Positions 16,212 through 24,122 of a DNA stretch of 37,519 bases are shown here, in pieces. Every line of letters starts with the position of its first letter. The stretch's first letter is position 1. The notes below the pieces were generated by a model. The model was not told the origin of the DNA and made no database searches. It worked only from the letters and a program-made list of their open reading frames with translations. The translations under genes were made by a program, and so were the position numbers. The stretch comes from Planctomycetota bacterium (GTDB lineage Bacteria; Planctomycetota; UBA1135; GCA-002686595), in contig JAJDEV010000051.1 in the NCBI GenBank assembly GCA_029259605.1, forward strand, positions 1 through 37,519, read 5' to 3'.

Positions 16212-17539
16212 GGGCCTGGACGCTGTGCAAGAAGGACCTGCGCATCTACTCGCGTGATCGCGTCGGGCTCTTGCTCGGCCTCGGCCTGCCGCTCGTGCTC
16301 GCGTTCGTGTTCGGCGGCGCGATGGGGGCGATGGGCGGCGGCGGCGACGGGATGATCCGCGCCAAGCTGTACGTCGAGGATCGCGATCAGACGGACGCGT
16401 CGCGCGAGCTGGTGGAAGCGCTCCAGGCGCAGGACGGCCTGCGCATCGTCCTGATCCCGCTCGACGATCCCGAGACGGCGCGCGTGCGCGTCGCGGACGG
16501 CAACGGACCCGCCGGCCTCGTCATCGACCCCGGGTACGGCGAGGCGCCCGGCTTCGGCGGGGAGTCGAAGCTGCGACTCGTGCGCGATCCCGGCAAGACG
16601 ATCGAGCAGCAGGTCATCGCCGGCAACCTGCTCCCCGCGCTCTTCCAATCGACGCAGGCCGAGATCGGCCGCAGCGCGATGACGCGCGCGCTCGACCTGA
16701 TCGATTTCCCGGGCATCGGGCGCGAGCGCGCCGAGGAGATCCTCCAGGCGTCCTGGGACCGGATGGACGAACTCGTCGCCGAGCTCGAGACGGACGGTTC
16801 GTTCGATGCGGACGACGACGAGGCGACGGACGACGAAGCGGGCGGCTTCGACTTCGCCTCGGCGATCACCAACGTGCTCGGGCTCGAAGTCGAGGACGTC
16901 GTCGGCGGCGGTGACGCGGCGGAGGATCAGAAGAGCGCGAGCCAGTCGCACGCGGTCTCGGGCATCGCCGTGATGATGCTGCTCTTCGGCCTGATTGCGT
17001 GCGGCGGAACGCTGCTCGAGGAGGAGGCGGAGGGAACGCTCGACCGCTTGCGCCTCTCGCCCGGCCGCGTGAGCGACATCCTCGTGGGCAAGTTCCTGTT
17101 CACGTGGATCGTCGGCATCGTGCAGCTCGTCCTGCTCTTCCTCGTGACGAGCATGATGTTCACGATTCCGATCTTCCGCTCGCCGGTGGCGCTGTTCGTT
17201 CTGTGCGCCTCGGTCGCCGCGGCCGCCACGTGCTTCGGCATCTTCTTCGCCGTGTCGTGCCGCACGCGCAAACAGCTCGAAGGTTTGTCGACGATCGTCG
17301 TCCTGACGATGAGCGCCTTCGGCGGCAGCTGGTGGCCGCTCGAGATCACGCCGGAGTGGTACCAGACGCTCGGCCACTTCACGCTGAACGCGTGGGCGAT
17401 GGACGGCTACCAGGGCCTCTTCTGGTACGGCAAGGACCTCGTCGGCATCCTGCCGGAGATCGGCGTTCTGCTCGCGATCGCCGCCGTCCTCGCGACCGCC
17501 GCCGTACTCCAATGGAAGCGCCGCTTCCGCATCGCATGA
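16208..17539 (+). CDS. ABC-2 type transporter permease (NatB-like)
   Basis: 443 residues. Helix 1 lies at about 20-40 and is followed by a long extracytoplasmic domain at about 41-255. Five further helices lie at about 257-275, 300-320, 330-350, 363-380 and 415-435. The stretch GGTLLEEEAEGTLDRLRLSP after helix 2 is the conserved coupling segment of ABC-2 permeases of the NatB/YhgN type, which contacts the ATPase. The extracytoplasmic loop contains an acidic, Asp/Glu-rich patch (DADDDEATDDEAGG) near 200. It starts within the stop of the ATPase gene and its own stop overlaps the next small gene, so three proteins are translationally coupled. Probably exports a small molecule, ion, lipid or peptide; no substrate clue is visible. 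Confidence 0.9.
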   Translation: MRAWTLCKKDLRIYSRDRVGLLLGLGLPLVLAFVFGGAMGAMGGGGDGMIRAKLYVEDRDQTDASRELVEALQAQDGLRIVLIPLDDPETARVRVADGNGPAGLVIDPGYGEAPGFGGESKLRLVRDPGKTIEQQVIAGNLLPALFQSTQAEIGRSAMTRALDLIDFPGIGRERAEEILQASWDRMDELVAELETDGSFDADDDEATDDEAGGFDFASAITNVLGLEVEDVVGGGDAAEDQKSASQSHAVSGIAVMMLLFGLIACGGTLLEEEAEGTLDRLRLSPGRVSDILVGKFLFTWIVGIVQLVLLFLVTSMMFTIPIFRSPVALFVLCASVAAAATCFGIFFAVSCRTRKQLEGLSTIVVLTMSAFGGSWWPLEITPEWYQTLGHFTLNAWAMDGYQGLFWYGKDLVGILPEIGVLLAIAAVLATAAVLQWKRRFRIA

Positions 17540-17730
17540 CGGAACCCGACCGAACGCAGCCCGCGCCCGACGACGAGCCGCCGGCGGACTATCGCGCGCG
17601 CGACAACGACCACTTGGTCGAGCCGATGTTCGCGGGCCTCGGCGTCGGCGACGAGGAGGCGACCGAGCCGGAGCCGCGCGGCTTCTTCGCGCGACTCGCA
17701 CGCGTTCTCTTCGGCCGGCGCTCGGGTTGA
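17536..17730 (+). CDS. 64-aa acidic small protein coupled to ABC permease
   Basis: A short gene whose ATG (17536) overlaps the permease TGA as ATGA, the same arrangement that joins the ATPase and permease. The product has an acidic, Pro-rich N-terminal half (DRTQPAPDDEPPADYRARDN), a central hydrophobic patch (EPMFAGLGVGDEE) and a basic amphipathic C-terminus (RGFFARLARVLFGRRSG) that could lie on the membrane. No known domain is recognised. Its position suggests an accessory subunit or regulator of the exporter; this is inference. Codon use and GC match the neighbours, and the gene ends 18 bases before the sulfatase. Confidence 0.6.
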   Translation: MTEPDRTQPAPDDEPPADYRARDNDHLVEPMFAGLGVGDEEATEPEPRGFFARLARVLFGRRSG

Positions 17731-17736
17731 TCGTGG

Positions 17737-17742
17737 TAGGTT
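17737..17742 (+). promoter_or_regulatory. Candidate -10 box (TAGGTT) for the sulfatase
   Basis: TAGGTT is followed by GCGCGG and then the ATG at 17749, so a transcript from here would be leaderless or nearly so. No -35 box at proper spacing is visible. The call rests on recurrence of similar boxes just before several starts in this window. Confidence 0.35.
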
Positions 17743-17748
17743 GCGCGG

Positions 17749-19191
17749 ATGCCCGCTGACCGTCCCGTCCGGATTCCGCGCCTCGTCGCGGTGCTCGTCG
17801 GCCTCGCCGCACTTGTCGGATGCAACGGCGAGCGTGCGAGCGATGCGGAGCGTCCGAACATCGTGCTCTTGCTCGTCGACGACCTCGGCTGGAAGGACGT
17901 CGGGTACAACGGCTCGACGTTCCACAGAACGCCGACGATCGACGGGCTGGCGTCGCGCGGCGTCGTGTTCCGACACGCGTACTCGGCCGCGCCCGTCTGT
18001 TCGCCGACGCGCTACAGCATCCTGACGGGCAAGAACCCGGCGCGCGGCATCACGAAGCCGCTGATGTTCGCGGACTTCGCGCCGGACGGCGCGGCGCCGG
18101 AGGACGAGAAGCCGCGCCGCGGACAGGAGTTCCTCTCCGCGGACAGCGCGACGTTCATCCCGCTCGACGCGCAGACGCTCGGCACGCGCCTGCAAGCGGC
18201 CGGCTACCGCACCGGCATGATCGGCAAGTGGCACCTCGGCCACGCGCCCTATTCCGCCGACCGCTACGGCTTCGACGAGTTCGTCGGCGGCGGCATCGAG
18301 GCCGGCCCCGCGAGCTACTTCCCGCCCTACGGCTTGTCCGCGTTCCCGGACGGCGATGAGGGCGAGTACCTGACGGACCGCGTCACCAAGGAAGCGACCG
18401 CGTTCATCGAGCGCTCGCAGGACGCACCGTTCTTCCTCTTCGTGTCCTACTTCGCGGTCCACAATCCGTACATCGCCAAGCCGGACGTCGTCGAGCAGTA
18501 CATGCGCACGATGGACCTCGCCGCCGGGCAAAAAAACCCGAAGTACGCGGCGATGCTCCAGGCCGTCGACGAGAGCGTGGCGACGATCCTCGCGGCGCTC
18601 GACGCGAACGGCGTCGCGGACCGCACGGTGATCCTCTTCACGTCCGACAACGGCGCGATCGAGAACAAGAACGTGAAGGTCAACCGCGAGCCGACCGTGT
18701 ACCCCGTCACCTCGAACGCACCGCTGCGCGACGGCAAGGGCAGCCTGTACGAGGGGGGCGTGCGCGTCCCGTTCGTCGCCTTCTGGCCCGGCCGCGACGC
18801 CGCCGGCCGCACGGTCGACGAACCGATCGTCAGCACCGACCTCTACTCGACCGTGCTCGACCTCGCCGGCGCACCGGCCGACACCGGCTCCGACGGCGCG
18901 AGCATCGTCCCGCTCCTAGGTGGCGAACAAACGCTCTCGCGCGGCCCGCTCTTCTTCCACTACCCACACGGCAAGCTGATGAGCAGCGTCCGCGCCGGCC
19001 GCCACAAGCTGATCCGCTTCTGGAACGGAGCGACCGAGCTCTACGACCTCGAAGCGGACGAAGGCGAGGCACACGACTTGGCGGCGGAGCAACCCGAGCT
19101 GACGCAACGACTCGACGCGGAGCTGTCGGCATGGCTCGAGGACGTGGGCGCCGAGCTCCCGCGCGAGAACCCGAACTGGCGCGGGCGGTGA
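17749..19191 (+). CDS. Lipoprotein sulfatase (arylsulfatase family, S1-type)
   Basis: 480 residues. A lipoprotein signal ends in LVGC (cysteine 25), so it is exported and lipid-anchored. The sulfatase core begins PNIVLLLVDDLGWKDVGYNG with metal-binding D44 and D45. The signature CSPTR at 84-88 holds the cysteine that must be converted to formylglycine, followed by SILTG. Other typical blocks are GKWHLGH and FTSDNGAIEN, and the C-terminal subdomain includes YDLEADEGEAHDLA. It hydrolyses sulfate esters, probably from sulfated polysaccharides, as is usual for marine Planctomycetota that encode many sulfatases. No formylglycine-generating enzyme is in this window. No sugar-degradation genes are adjacent. 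Confidence 0.95.
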   Translation: MPADRPVRIPRLVAVLVGLAALVGCNGERASDAERPNIVLLLVDDLGWKDVGYNGSTFHRTPTIDGLASRGVVFRHAYSAAPVCSPTRYSILTGKNPARGITKPLMFADFAPDGAAPEDEKPRRGQEFLSADSATFIPLDAQTLGTRLQAAGYRTGMIGKWHLGHAPYSADRYGFDEFVGGGIEAGPASYFPPYGLSAFPDGDEGEYLTDRVTKEATAFIERSQDAPFFLFVSYFAVHNPYIAKPDVVEQYMRTMDLAAGQKNPKYAAMLQAVDESVATILAALDANGVADRTVILFTSDNGAIENKNVKVNREPTVYPVTSNAPLRDGKGSLYEGGVRVPFVAFWPGRDAAGRTVDEPIVSTDLYSTVLDLAGAPADTGSDGASIVPLLGGEQTLSRGPLFFHYPHGKLMSSVRAGRHKLIRFWNGATELYDLEADEGEAHDLAAEQPELTQRLDAELSAWLEDVGAELPRENPNWRGR

Positions 19192-19223
19192 GCGGAGTCG
19201 AGGCGCGGGACGTCGCGTTTCGA

Positions 19224-20336
19224 TCAATAGCCGATGTCGCCCGGGCCGATCAGGCCGGCCTTGCGGGCCTCATCCAGTTCTCGCGCCAACTCGTACGCGG
19301 CCTCATCGACGATGCGCCAGGTGATGTCGAATGTCTGCTGTGGATCGTGAGTGATGTGAATCGCTGACGGTTCGAACGCTGCGTACTCGCCCGTGACGAG
19401 GGTGTGTGGTCCTGCGACCAACGGGCCACAGCGTGCGATCCCCTCGGCTGAGTTCACGAGTACCATCGCGTCCTCTCGGGCATTCGGTCCGTGAACTCGG
19501 ATGAGGAGATCGTCCGCGAGGCCAGGCGTCCCATCGACCGATCGAAAACGAAACACTGCCGTGGCGCCTCGCTCGAGCCCGACGTGATGCACTTCTCCGT
19601 CGACGATGACAGCGTTGAGGATCTCGGTGCGTAGGTGTTCGTCGTCGTCCGTCGCGACGAGAAGATCGACCGGATCTCGACCCAAGGGTAAATCGGCCCA
19701 TGCGACGTCGAGTGTGTCCAGTCGGATTCCGACCGGTGACCAGAGATCCCGCGCCAACCCGCGTGACCAGACGCGCGCAACGCTGAGTGGCGTGCCGTCC
19801 TCCTGTGAGAACACCCGAAAGCCGATGCGGCCGAAGATGGGCAAGGTCAGTTGGATCGACTCGTTCGGTGCGCGAACGCCTTGAATGCCGACGTAGCCGC
19901 CCTTCTGGTGGGGGCCCGTCCGCACTTGCCAAAGCGCTCCGTCGAAGCCGGGGACCTCCGTGCGAAACACGCCGTCCGCGGTCGTTGTTTCGGTTTGCAC
20001 CAGCGCGACGTCGTCCGTTGCGGTGAACTCGACGGTGACCCCGGCTGCTGGCTCTCCGGTTGTCCACACGACGCGTCCGGCGAGCACGTCAAGGGTCGCC
20101 CGTGCAAGCGAGACCCTGTCTCCCTCGGGATCGTCGCGCGCAATCACCGTTGCGGGAGCCGAGTCCATGGCGGCGTCGACCGGACGCGCGATCGAGTCGC
20201 TATCCGGTCGAGCTCTCGGGGCGTCGCGCGGACGGGAGTCCGGGTCGGTCGCCCGCCGTTCGGACGCAATCCACAAGCCGATCGCAGAAACGCACACGAG
20301 CGTGAGTCCGAATGCAGCGTAGGGGGCGTGTTTCAA
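19224..20336 (-). CDS. Secreted/anchored protein with carboxypeptidase regulatory-like domain
   Basis: 370 residues starting with TTG (20334-20336), the only start after an in-frame stop. Residues 7-24 form a signal or anchor helix (AAFGLTLVCVSAIGLWIA), followed by a Pro/Arg/Asp linker to about 80. A beta-sandwich of the carboxypeptidase-regulatory (CNA-B-like) type follows at about 84-150 (LAGRVVWTTGEPAAGVTVEF ... TTADGVFRTEVPG). Two more beta-rich segments may be divergent copies of the same fold. No enzyme motif is seen. GC content and codon choice are visibly lower and more mixed than in the flanking genes, hinting at acquisition or relaxed selection. It lies 84 bases downstream of the dGTPase-like gene and converges on the sulfatase. 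Confidence 0.75.
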   Translation of the reverse strand: MKHAPYAAFGLTLVCVSAIGLWIASERRATDPDSRPRDAPRARPDSDSIARPVDAAMDSAPATVIARDDPEGDRVSLARATLDVLAGRVVWTTGEPAAGVTVEFTATDDVALVQTETTTADGVFRTEVPGFDGALWQVRTGPHQKGGYVGIQGVRAPNESIQLTLPIFGRIGFRVFSQEDGTPLSVARVWSRGLARDLWSPVGIRLDTLDVAWADLPLGRDPVDLLVATDDDEHLRTEILNAVIVDGEVHHVGLERGATAVFRFRSVDGTPGLADDLLIRVHGPNAREDAMVLVNSAEGIARCGPLVAGPHTLVTGEYAAFEPSAIHITHDPQQTFDITWRIVDEAAYELARELDEARKAGLIGPGDIGY

Positions 20337-20420
20337 GATCGGCGAGGTCAGTGGTTAGCTCCGTTAGGAGGATCCCCGTACGCGTCCCGACCGCGTGAGT
20401 GAGCGTGAGGCCCACCGCCC

Positions 20421-21653
20421 TCACCGCCGCAGGTTGGCGAACAGCGTCTTCTTGCCCGTCAACCGCTCGTATTCGTCCTCCGCGAAGCGGTCCGTCATTC
20501 CGGCGATGTAGTCGCAGGCTGCGCGTTCGTCGCCGACCTCGCGGCGCCAGTCCTGGAACCAGGGGCCGAGTTCTTCGGGTTTCTGGCGGTAGGCCTCGAA
20601 GAGTTCGCGCAGGACTTCGGCGGCGTGTTCTGTCAGCTTGTCGAGACGCGGGCGGCGGTAGAAGTTGTCGTAGAGGAAGCGGTTCAGCTCGGCGACCTCT
20701 TTGGCGATCGGCGGGCTGTGCTCGATGAGCGTCTTCTTGAGCGACTTGACCTCGGCGGGGGACGCGGGGCGCTCGGCTTCGAGCGACGCGTGCGAGGCGT
20801 GGATCAGGTCGTTGATCAGGATCTTGATCAGCTCGTTGCACACGCGCTTCACGCGCAACACGACGTCGGTCGAGCGCGTGAGGAAGCCCGGGTGGCGCAG
20901 CTCGACGGCCTCCTTCGCGCCCTGCCAGATCGCGACGCTGTCGAGCTCGTCCTCGGTGAAGATCTGCGAGCGCAGGCCGTCTTCGATGTCGTGCACGTGG
21001 TACGCGGTCGAGTCGGCCAGGTCGACCACCTGCGCCTCGAGGCACGGACGCAGCGGGCGTGGGCGGAACTCGGTCGGCCACTCGGCGTCCGTCTCGTGCT
21101 TGAGCAAGGACTCGCGCAGTTCGCGCGTCAGGTTCAGGCCGGGGTAGTCGGGGCTGCGCCGTTCGAGCAGGTCGACGACGCGCAGCACCTGGTTGTTGTG
21201 GCGGAAGCCGCCGTGCTCGGCCATCAGGTGGTCGAGCGCCACTTCGCCGCGGTGCCCGAACGGCGGGTGCCCGATGTCGTGCGCGAGCGCGATGCCCTCG
21301 CACAGCGGTTCGTTGAGGAAGAGCGCGCTGCCCACGCTGCGCGCCACCTGCGCCACTTCGAGCGAGTGCGACAGGCGCGTGCGGTAGTGATCGCCCTCCC
21401 AGTTCACGAAGACCTGCGTCTTGTACATGAGCCGGCGGAAGGCGAGCGAATGGACGATGCGGTCACGGTCGCGCTCCCACGCCGTGCGCAGGTCGTCCTC
21501 TTCCTCGGGGTGGTGGCGGCCGAGCGATGCCCCGCTCTTCATCGCCCAGGGCGCGAGCTTCTGGTCCTCGAACGCCTCCTTCGCGGCGCGGTCGAAGAAG
21601 TGTGCGCCTTGGGCGGGCGAAGTCGGGGATGGAGTCGAGCTCACGCGGGTCAT
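20421..21653 (-). CDS. dgt: dGTPase-like deoxynucleotide triphosphohydrolase (HD domain)
   Basis: 410 residues. It hydrolyses dNTPs to deoxynucleoside and triphosphate, controlling nucleotide pools. The HD metal site is visible: H96 in RTRLSHSLEV, H125-D126 in ALAHDIGHPPFGH, and a later D in EAQVVDLADSTAYHVHDIED. The segment RDRIVHSLAFRRLMYKTQVF is diagnostic of the Dgt family. Length fits the shorter, dGTPase-type-2 form rather than the 500-residue E. coli enzyme. The ATG at 21653 is preceded by AAGGACAG, a reasonable Shine-Dalgarno site. It is divergent from the PQQ-propeller gene across 168 bases. Confidence 0.93.
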   Translation of the reverse strand: MTRVSSTPSPTSPAQGAHFFDRAAKEAFEDQKLAPWAMKSGASLGRHHPEEEDDLRTAWERDRDRIVHSLAFRRLMYKTQVFVNWEGDHYRTRLSHSLEVAQVARSVGSALFLNEPLCEGIALAHDIGHPPFGHRGEVALDHLMAEHGGFRHNNQVLRVVDLLERRSPDYPGLNLTRELRESLLKHETDAEWPTEFRPRPLRPCLEAQVVDLADSTAYHVHDIEDGLRSQIFTEDELDSVAIWQGAKEAVELRHPGFLTRSTDVVLRVKRVCNELIKILINDLIHASHASLEAERPASPAEVKSLKKTLIEHSPPIAKEVAELNRFLYDNFYRRPRLDKLTEHAAEVLRELFEAYRQKPEELGPWFQDWRREVGDERAACDYIAGMTDRFAEDEYERLTGKKTLFANLRR

Positions 21654-21771
21654 TCTGTCCTTGCAAGACGGTCGCCGCGAGTGCCGGTCGCCGTTCTTCG
21701 GCGATTGCCGCGCGGTATCCCCGTGGGTGTTCGGGTTGTGGAACGCGCGGCGCCCGTGCTCGCCGGCGTGT

Positions 21772-21777
21772 TAGTCT
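21772..21777 (+). promoter_or_regulatory. Candidate -10 box (TAGTCT) for the PQQ-propeller gene
   Basis: GT-TAGTCT-GGCCGCG lies 44 bases before the ATG at 21822 in the divergent gap with dgt. There is no clear -35 hexamer. Tentative. Confidence 0.3.
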
Positions 21778-21821
21778 GGCCGCGTCGAGTCTCGGTCTAT
21801 CCCTCACGATCCCACCGATCC

Positions 21822-23051
21822 ATGTCGAATCTCACAGCATCGCTCGCGCTCGCTCTCTCGTTCACCGCCGCCGTCCCGCTCGCGCGTGCAAACGACGGCG
21901 AAGACGGATTCTCCTGGCCCCAATGGGACGGCCCCGATCGCAACGGCGTGTCGCTCGAAACCGAGTGGGCGTCCGCAGGCAAAGCCGACAACCTCTGGCA
22001 GGCGGATCTCGGCATCGGCTACTCGACCGTCGTCGTCGGCGGCGGCTACGCCTACACGATGGGCTACGACGTCGAGGCCGGAATCGACGTCGTGTGGTGC
22101 TTCGACGCGATGACCGGCGAAGAAGTCTGGGCCCACACCTACCCGTCGAAGATCTGGAACCAGGCGCACAAGGGCGGGACGGTCAACACGCCGTCGATCG
22201 ACGGCGACGTCGTCTACACGCTGAACCGCGAGGGCAACGCGTACTGCCTCGACGCGAAGACCGGCGCGGTCAAGTGGCACCAGTCGCTCAAGGAGCAACA
22301 CGAGCTCGAGTACCCGACCTGGGGCTTCTCCGCGTCGCCGCTCGTGCTCGAGAACGAGCTCATCCTGAACTGCGGCAAGCTGCTCTCGCTCGACAAGCAG
22401 ACGGGCGAGGCGAACTGGGCGTCGCAGGACTACGGACACGGCTACGGCACGGCGAACGCGTTCGAGCTCGAAGGCAAGCCGGTCGTCGCGGCATTGAACG
22501 GCAACGGCCTCGCGGTCCTGTCGCGCGAGACCGGTGACGAGCTCTACTTCTACGAGTTCGGCGGGCAAGGGCGCGGCGTGAACGCGGCGACCCCCGTGCG
22601 CATCGACGACGCGCTCTTCATCTCGTCCGGGCCGCGCGGTGGTGGAGCGCTGCTCGCCTTCGCCGGCGACGAGCTGATCCCGGTGTGGGAGAACCGCAAC
22701 ATGGCGAACTCGTTCTCCGGTTGCGTCCGCATCGGCGACTACCTGTACGGCTTCCACCAAAACGTCCTGCGCTGCATCAACCTCGAGGGCGAAGTGCAGT
22801 GGGAAGAGCGCGGCATCGGCAACGGCGCCGTCACCGGCACGCAGGATCGCGTGCTTGTCATGGGCGGCACCGGCGAGATGATCGTGATCGCGGCCGACCC
22901 GGGCGAGTTCCACGAGCTGTCGCGCGTCAAGCTCTTCGAAGAGGGCAACTACTGGACGAAGCCGATCCTTGCCAACGGCATCGTCTATTGCCGCAGCAGC
23001 GAGGGACGCCTCGTCGCGCGCGACCATCGCAAGGCGAAGGACGGCAAGTAG
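21822..23051 (+). CDS. Secreted PQQ-like beta-propeller protein
   Basis: 409 residues. The start is the ATG at 21822, which gives a clean signal peptide (LTASLALALSFTAAVPLARA, cleavage before ND); the longer reading upstream runs antisense through dgt and is spurious. The mature protein opens with the planctomycete-typical WPQWDGPDRNGVS and contains repeated beta-propeller blades of the PQQ type, such as GEEVWAHTYPSKIWNQ, YCLDAKTGAVKWHQSL and LSLDKQTGEANW. There are no calcium/PQQ catalytic residues of quinoprotein dehydrogenases that I can see, so it is likely a binding or assembly propeller (BamB-like fold) rather than an oxidoreductase. A terminator-like hairpin follows 27 bases after the stop. 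Confidence 0.88.
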   Translation: MSNLTASLALALSFTAAVPLARANDGEDGFSWPQWDGPDRNGVSLETEWASAGKADNLWQADLGIGYSTVVVGGGYAYTMGYDVEAGIDVVWCFDAMTGEEVWAHTYPSKIWNQAHKGGTVNTPSIDGDVVYTLNREGNAYCLDAKTGAVKWHQSLKEQHELEYPTWGFSASPLVLENELILNCGKLLSLDKQTGEANWASQDYGHGYGTANAFELEGKPVVAALNGNGLAVLSRETGDELYFYEFGGQGRGVNAATPVRIDDALFISSGPRGGGALLAFAGDELIPVWENRNMANSFSGCVRIGDYLYGFHQNVLRCINLEGEVQWEERGIGNGAVTGTQDRVLVMGGTGEMIVIAADPGEFHELSRVKLFEEGNYWTKPILANGIVYCRSSEGRLVARDHRKAKDGK

Positions 23052-23077
23052 AGCGCGTTCCTTCGGTTCGAAACCAT

Positions 23078-23107
23078 GGGGCGGAGGTGCCGACGCGCCT
23101 CCGCCCC
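23078..23107 (+). terminator. Intrinsic-terminator-like hairpin
   Basis: GGGGCGGAGG and CCTCCGCCCC form a perfect 10-bp stem around a 10-base loop, followed by GTTTCG. The T-run is short, so it may be weak, but it is well placed after the PQQ-propeller stop at 23051 and before the cyclase promoter. Confidence 0.65.
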
Positions 23108-23124
23108 GTTTCGTAGCCAGGCGC

Positions 23125-23130
23125 TACAGT
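23125..23130 (+). promoter_or_regulatory. Candidate -10 box (TACAGT) for the cyclase gene
   Basis: GCGC-TACAGT-ACGCGCG is 27 bases before the ATG at 23158 and just past the terminator hairpin. The -35 region is GC-rich and unconvincing. Tentative. Confidence 0.35.
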
Positions 23131-23157
23131 ACGCGCGTCCCAGACCCGCGAACTGCC

Positions 23158-23922
23158 ATGCCGAAACTCGCCGCCGTTCTCGCCCTCCTCGCGTCCTGCG
23201 CGTCGCCCGCGCTCGATGAAGCCAAGCTCGTCGACCTGACGTGGGCCTTCGACCGCGACTCGGTCTATTGGCCGACGGCGCAGTCGTTCGAGCTGACGAC
23301 CGTTGCGCACGGAGCGAACGATCAGGGACTCTGGTACGCCTCGAACGACTTCCGCGCGTCCGAGCACGGCGGCACGCACCTCGACGCGCCGATCCACTTC
23401 GCCGAGGGGCGCTGGAGCTCGCACGAGATTCCCCTGCGACACTTCATCGGCCCGGCGCGCGTGATCGACGTGCGCGCGGCGTGCGCCGCCGACCGCGACC
23501 ACCGTTTGTCCGTGAGCGACGTCGAGGCCTACGAAGCGCGACACGGCGCGCTGCGAGCCGGCGACGTCGTGCTGGTGCACACGGGCTGGGGGCGATTCTG
23601 GCCGAACCGCGAGCGCTATCTCGGAAGCGCCGAACGCGGCGTCGCGGACAACCTGCACTTTCCCGGCATCGGCAAGGACGCGGCCGAGCTCCTCGTCGAG
23701 CGCGGCGTCGAGCTCGTCGGCATCGACACAGCGAGCCTCGACCACGGCCCGACGACGACCTTCGATGCGCATCGTGTCCTGGCCGGTGCGAACGTTCCCG
23801 GCCTCGAGAACGTCGCGCACCTCGAGCTCCTGCCGCCGCGCGGCGCGACGTTGATCGCGCTCCCGATGAAGATTCGCGACGGTACGGGCGGTCCGTGCCG
23901 CATCGTCGCGCTGCTTCCCTAG
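23158..23922 (+). CDS. Lipoprotein cyclase / kynurenine-formamidase-like hydrolase
   Basis: 254 residues. A perfect lipobox LASC (cysteine 14) indicates export and lipid anchoring, unusual for this mostly cytoplasmic family. The cyclase family (KynB-like, Pfam Cyclase) is shown by LVDLTWAFDRDSVYWP at the start of the domain and by the metal motif HGGTHLDAPIHF (H70, H74, D76). VVLVHTGWGRFW and GIDTASLDHG, the usual later blocks, follow. Such enzymes hydrolyse N-formylkynurenine or related amides and lactones using a divalent metal. No tryptophan-degradation genes are nearby, so the substrate is open. The stop is followed within 10 bases by sequence resembling the dispersed repeat. Confidence 0.88.
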   Translation: MPKLAAVLALLASCASPALDEAKLVDLTWAFDRDSVYWPTAQSFELTTVAHGANDQGLWYASNDFRASEHGGTHLDAPIHFAEGRWSSHEIPLRHFIGPARVIDVRAACAADRDHRLSVSDVEAYEARHGALRAGDVVLVHTGWGRFWPNRERYLGSAERGVADNLHFPGIGKDAAELLVERGVELVGIDTASLDHGPTTTFDAHRVLAGANVPGLENVAHLELLPPRGATLIALPMKIRDGTGGPCRIVALLP

Positions 23923-23930
23923 CAGCCCGT

Positions 23931-23974
23931 GGTGAAACTCACGCCATCGGCGGAGGGTGATGGATCCGGGCTAG
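23931..23974 (+). repeat. Possible degenerate third copy of the dispersed repeat
   Basis: GGTGAAACTCA (23931-23941) and GGATCCGGGCTAG (23962-23974) match the two end blocks of the right-hand repeat copy (GGTGAAGGCTCA and GGATCCGGGCTAG). They are in the same order and orientation but are separated by about 20 bases instead of 4. The 13-base block is exact. This could be a divergent copy or chance; the region between it and the kinase ATG holds nothing else recognisable. Confidence 0.35.
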
Positions 23975-24122
23975 GACGCGGAAAGGCGGCTCCACGGGGC
24001 TGCGATCGCACGCCAGGGGAGACTCTCGGCGGAATCGTGGCAGTCGAGGCGGCGCGTCTGCGCGTGGAGAGGGTAGACGGGCGCCGTTTCGAGGCTTCCG
24101 GCGACTCTCCACCCGCATCGCT

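Noticed and set aside
16025..17812. 595-codon minus-strand frame across the ABC permease
   Set aside because: Antisense to intact ABC-2 permease and ATPase genes joined by ATGA overlaps; composition is shadow-like.
20625..21821. Upstream extension of the PQQ-propeller gene
   Set aside because: It runs antisense through dgt and would bury a perfect signal peptide inside the protein.
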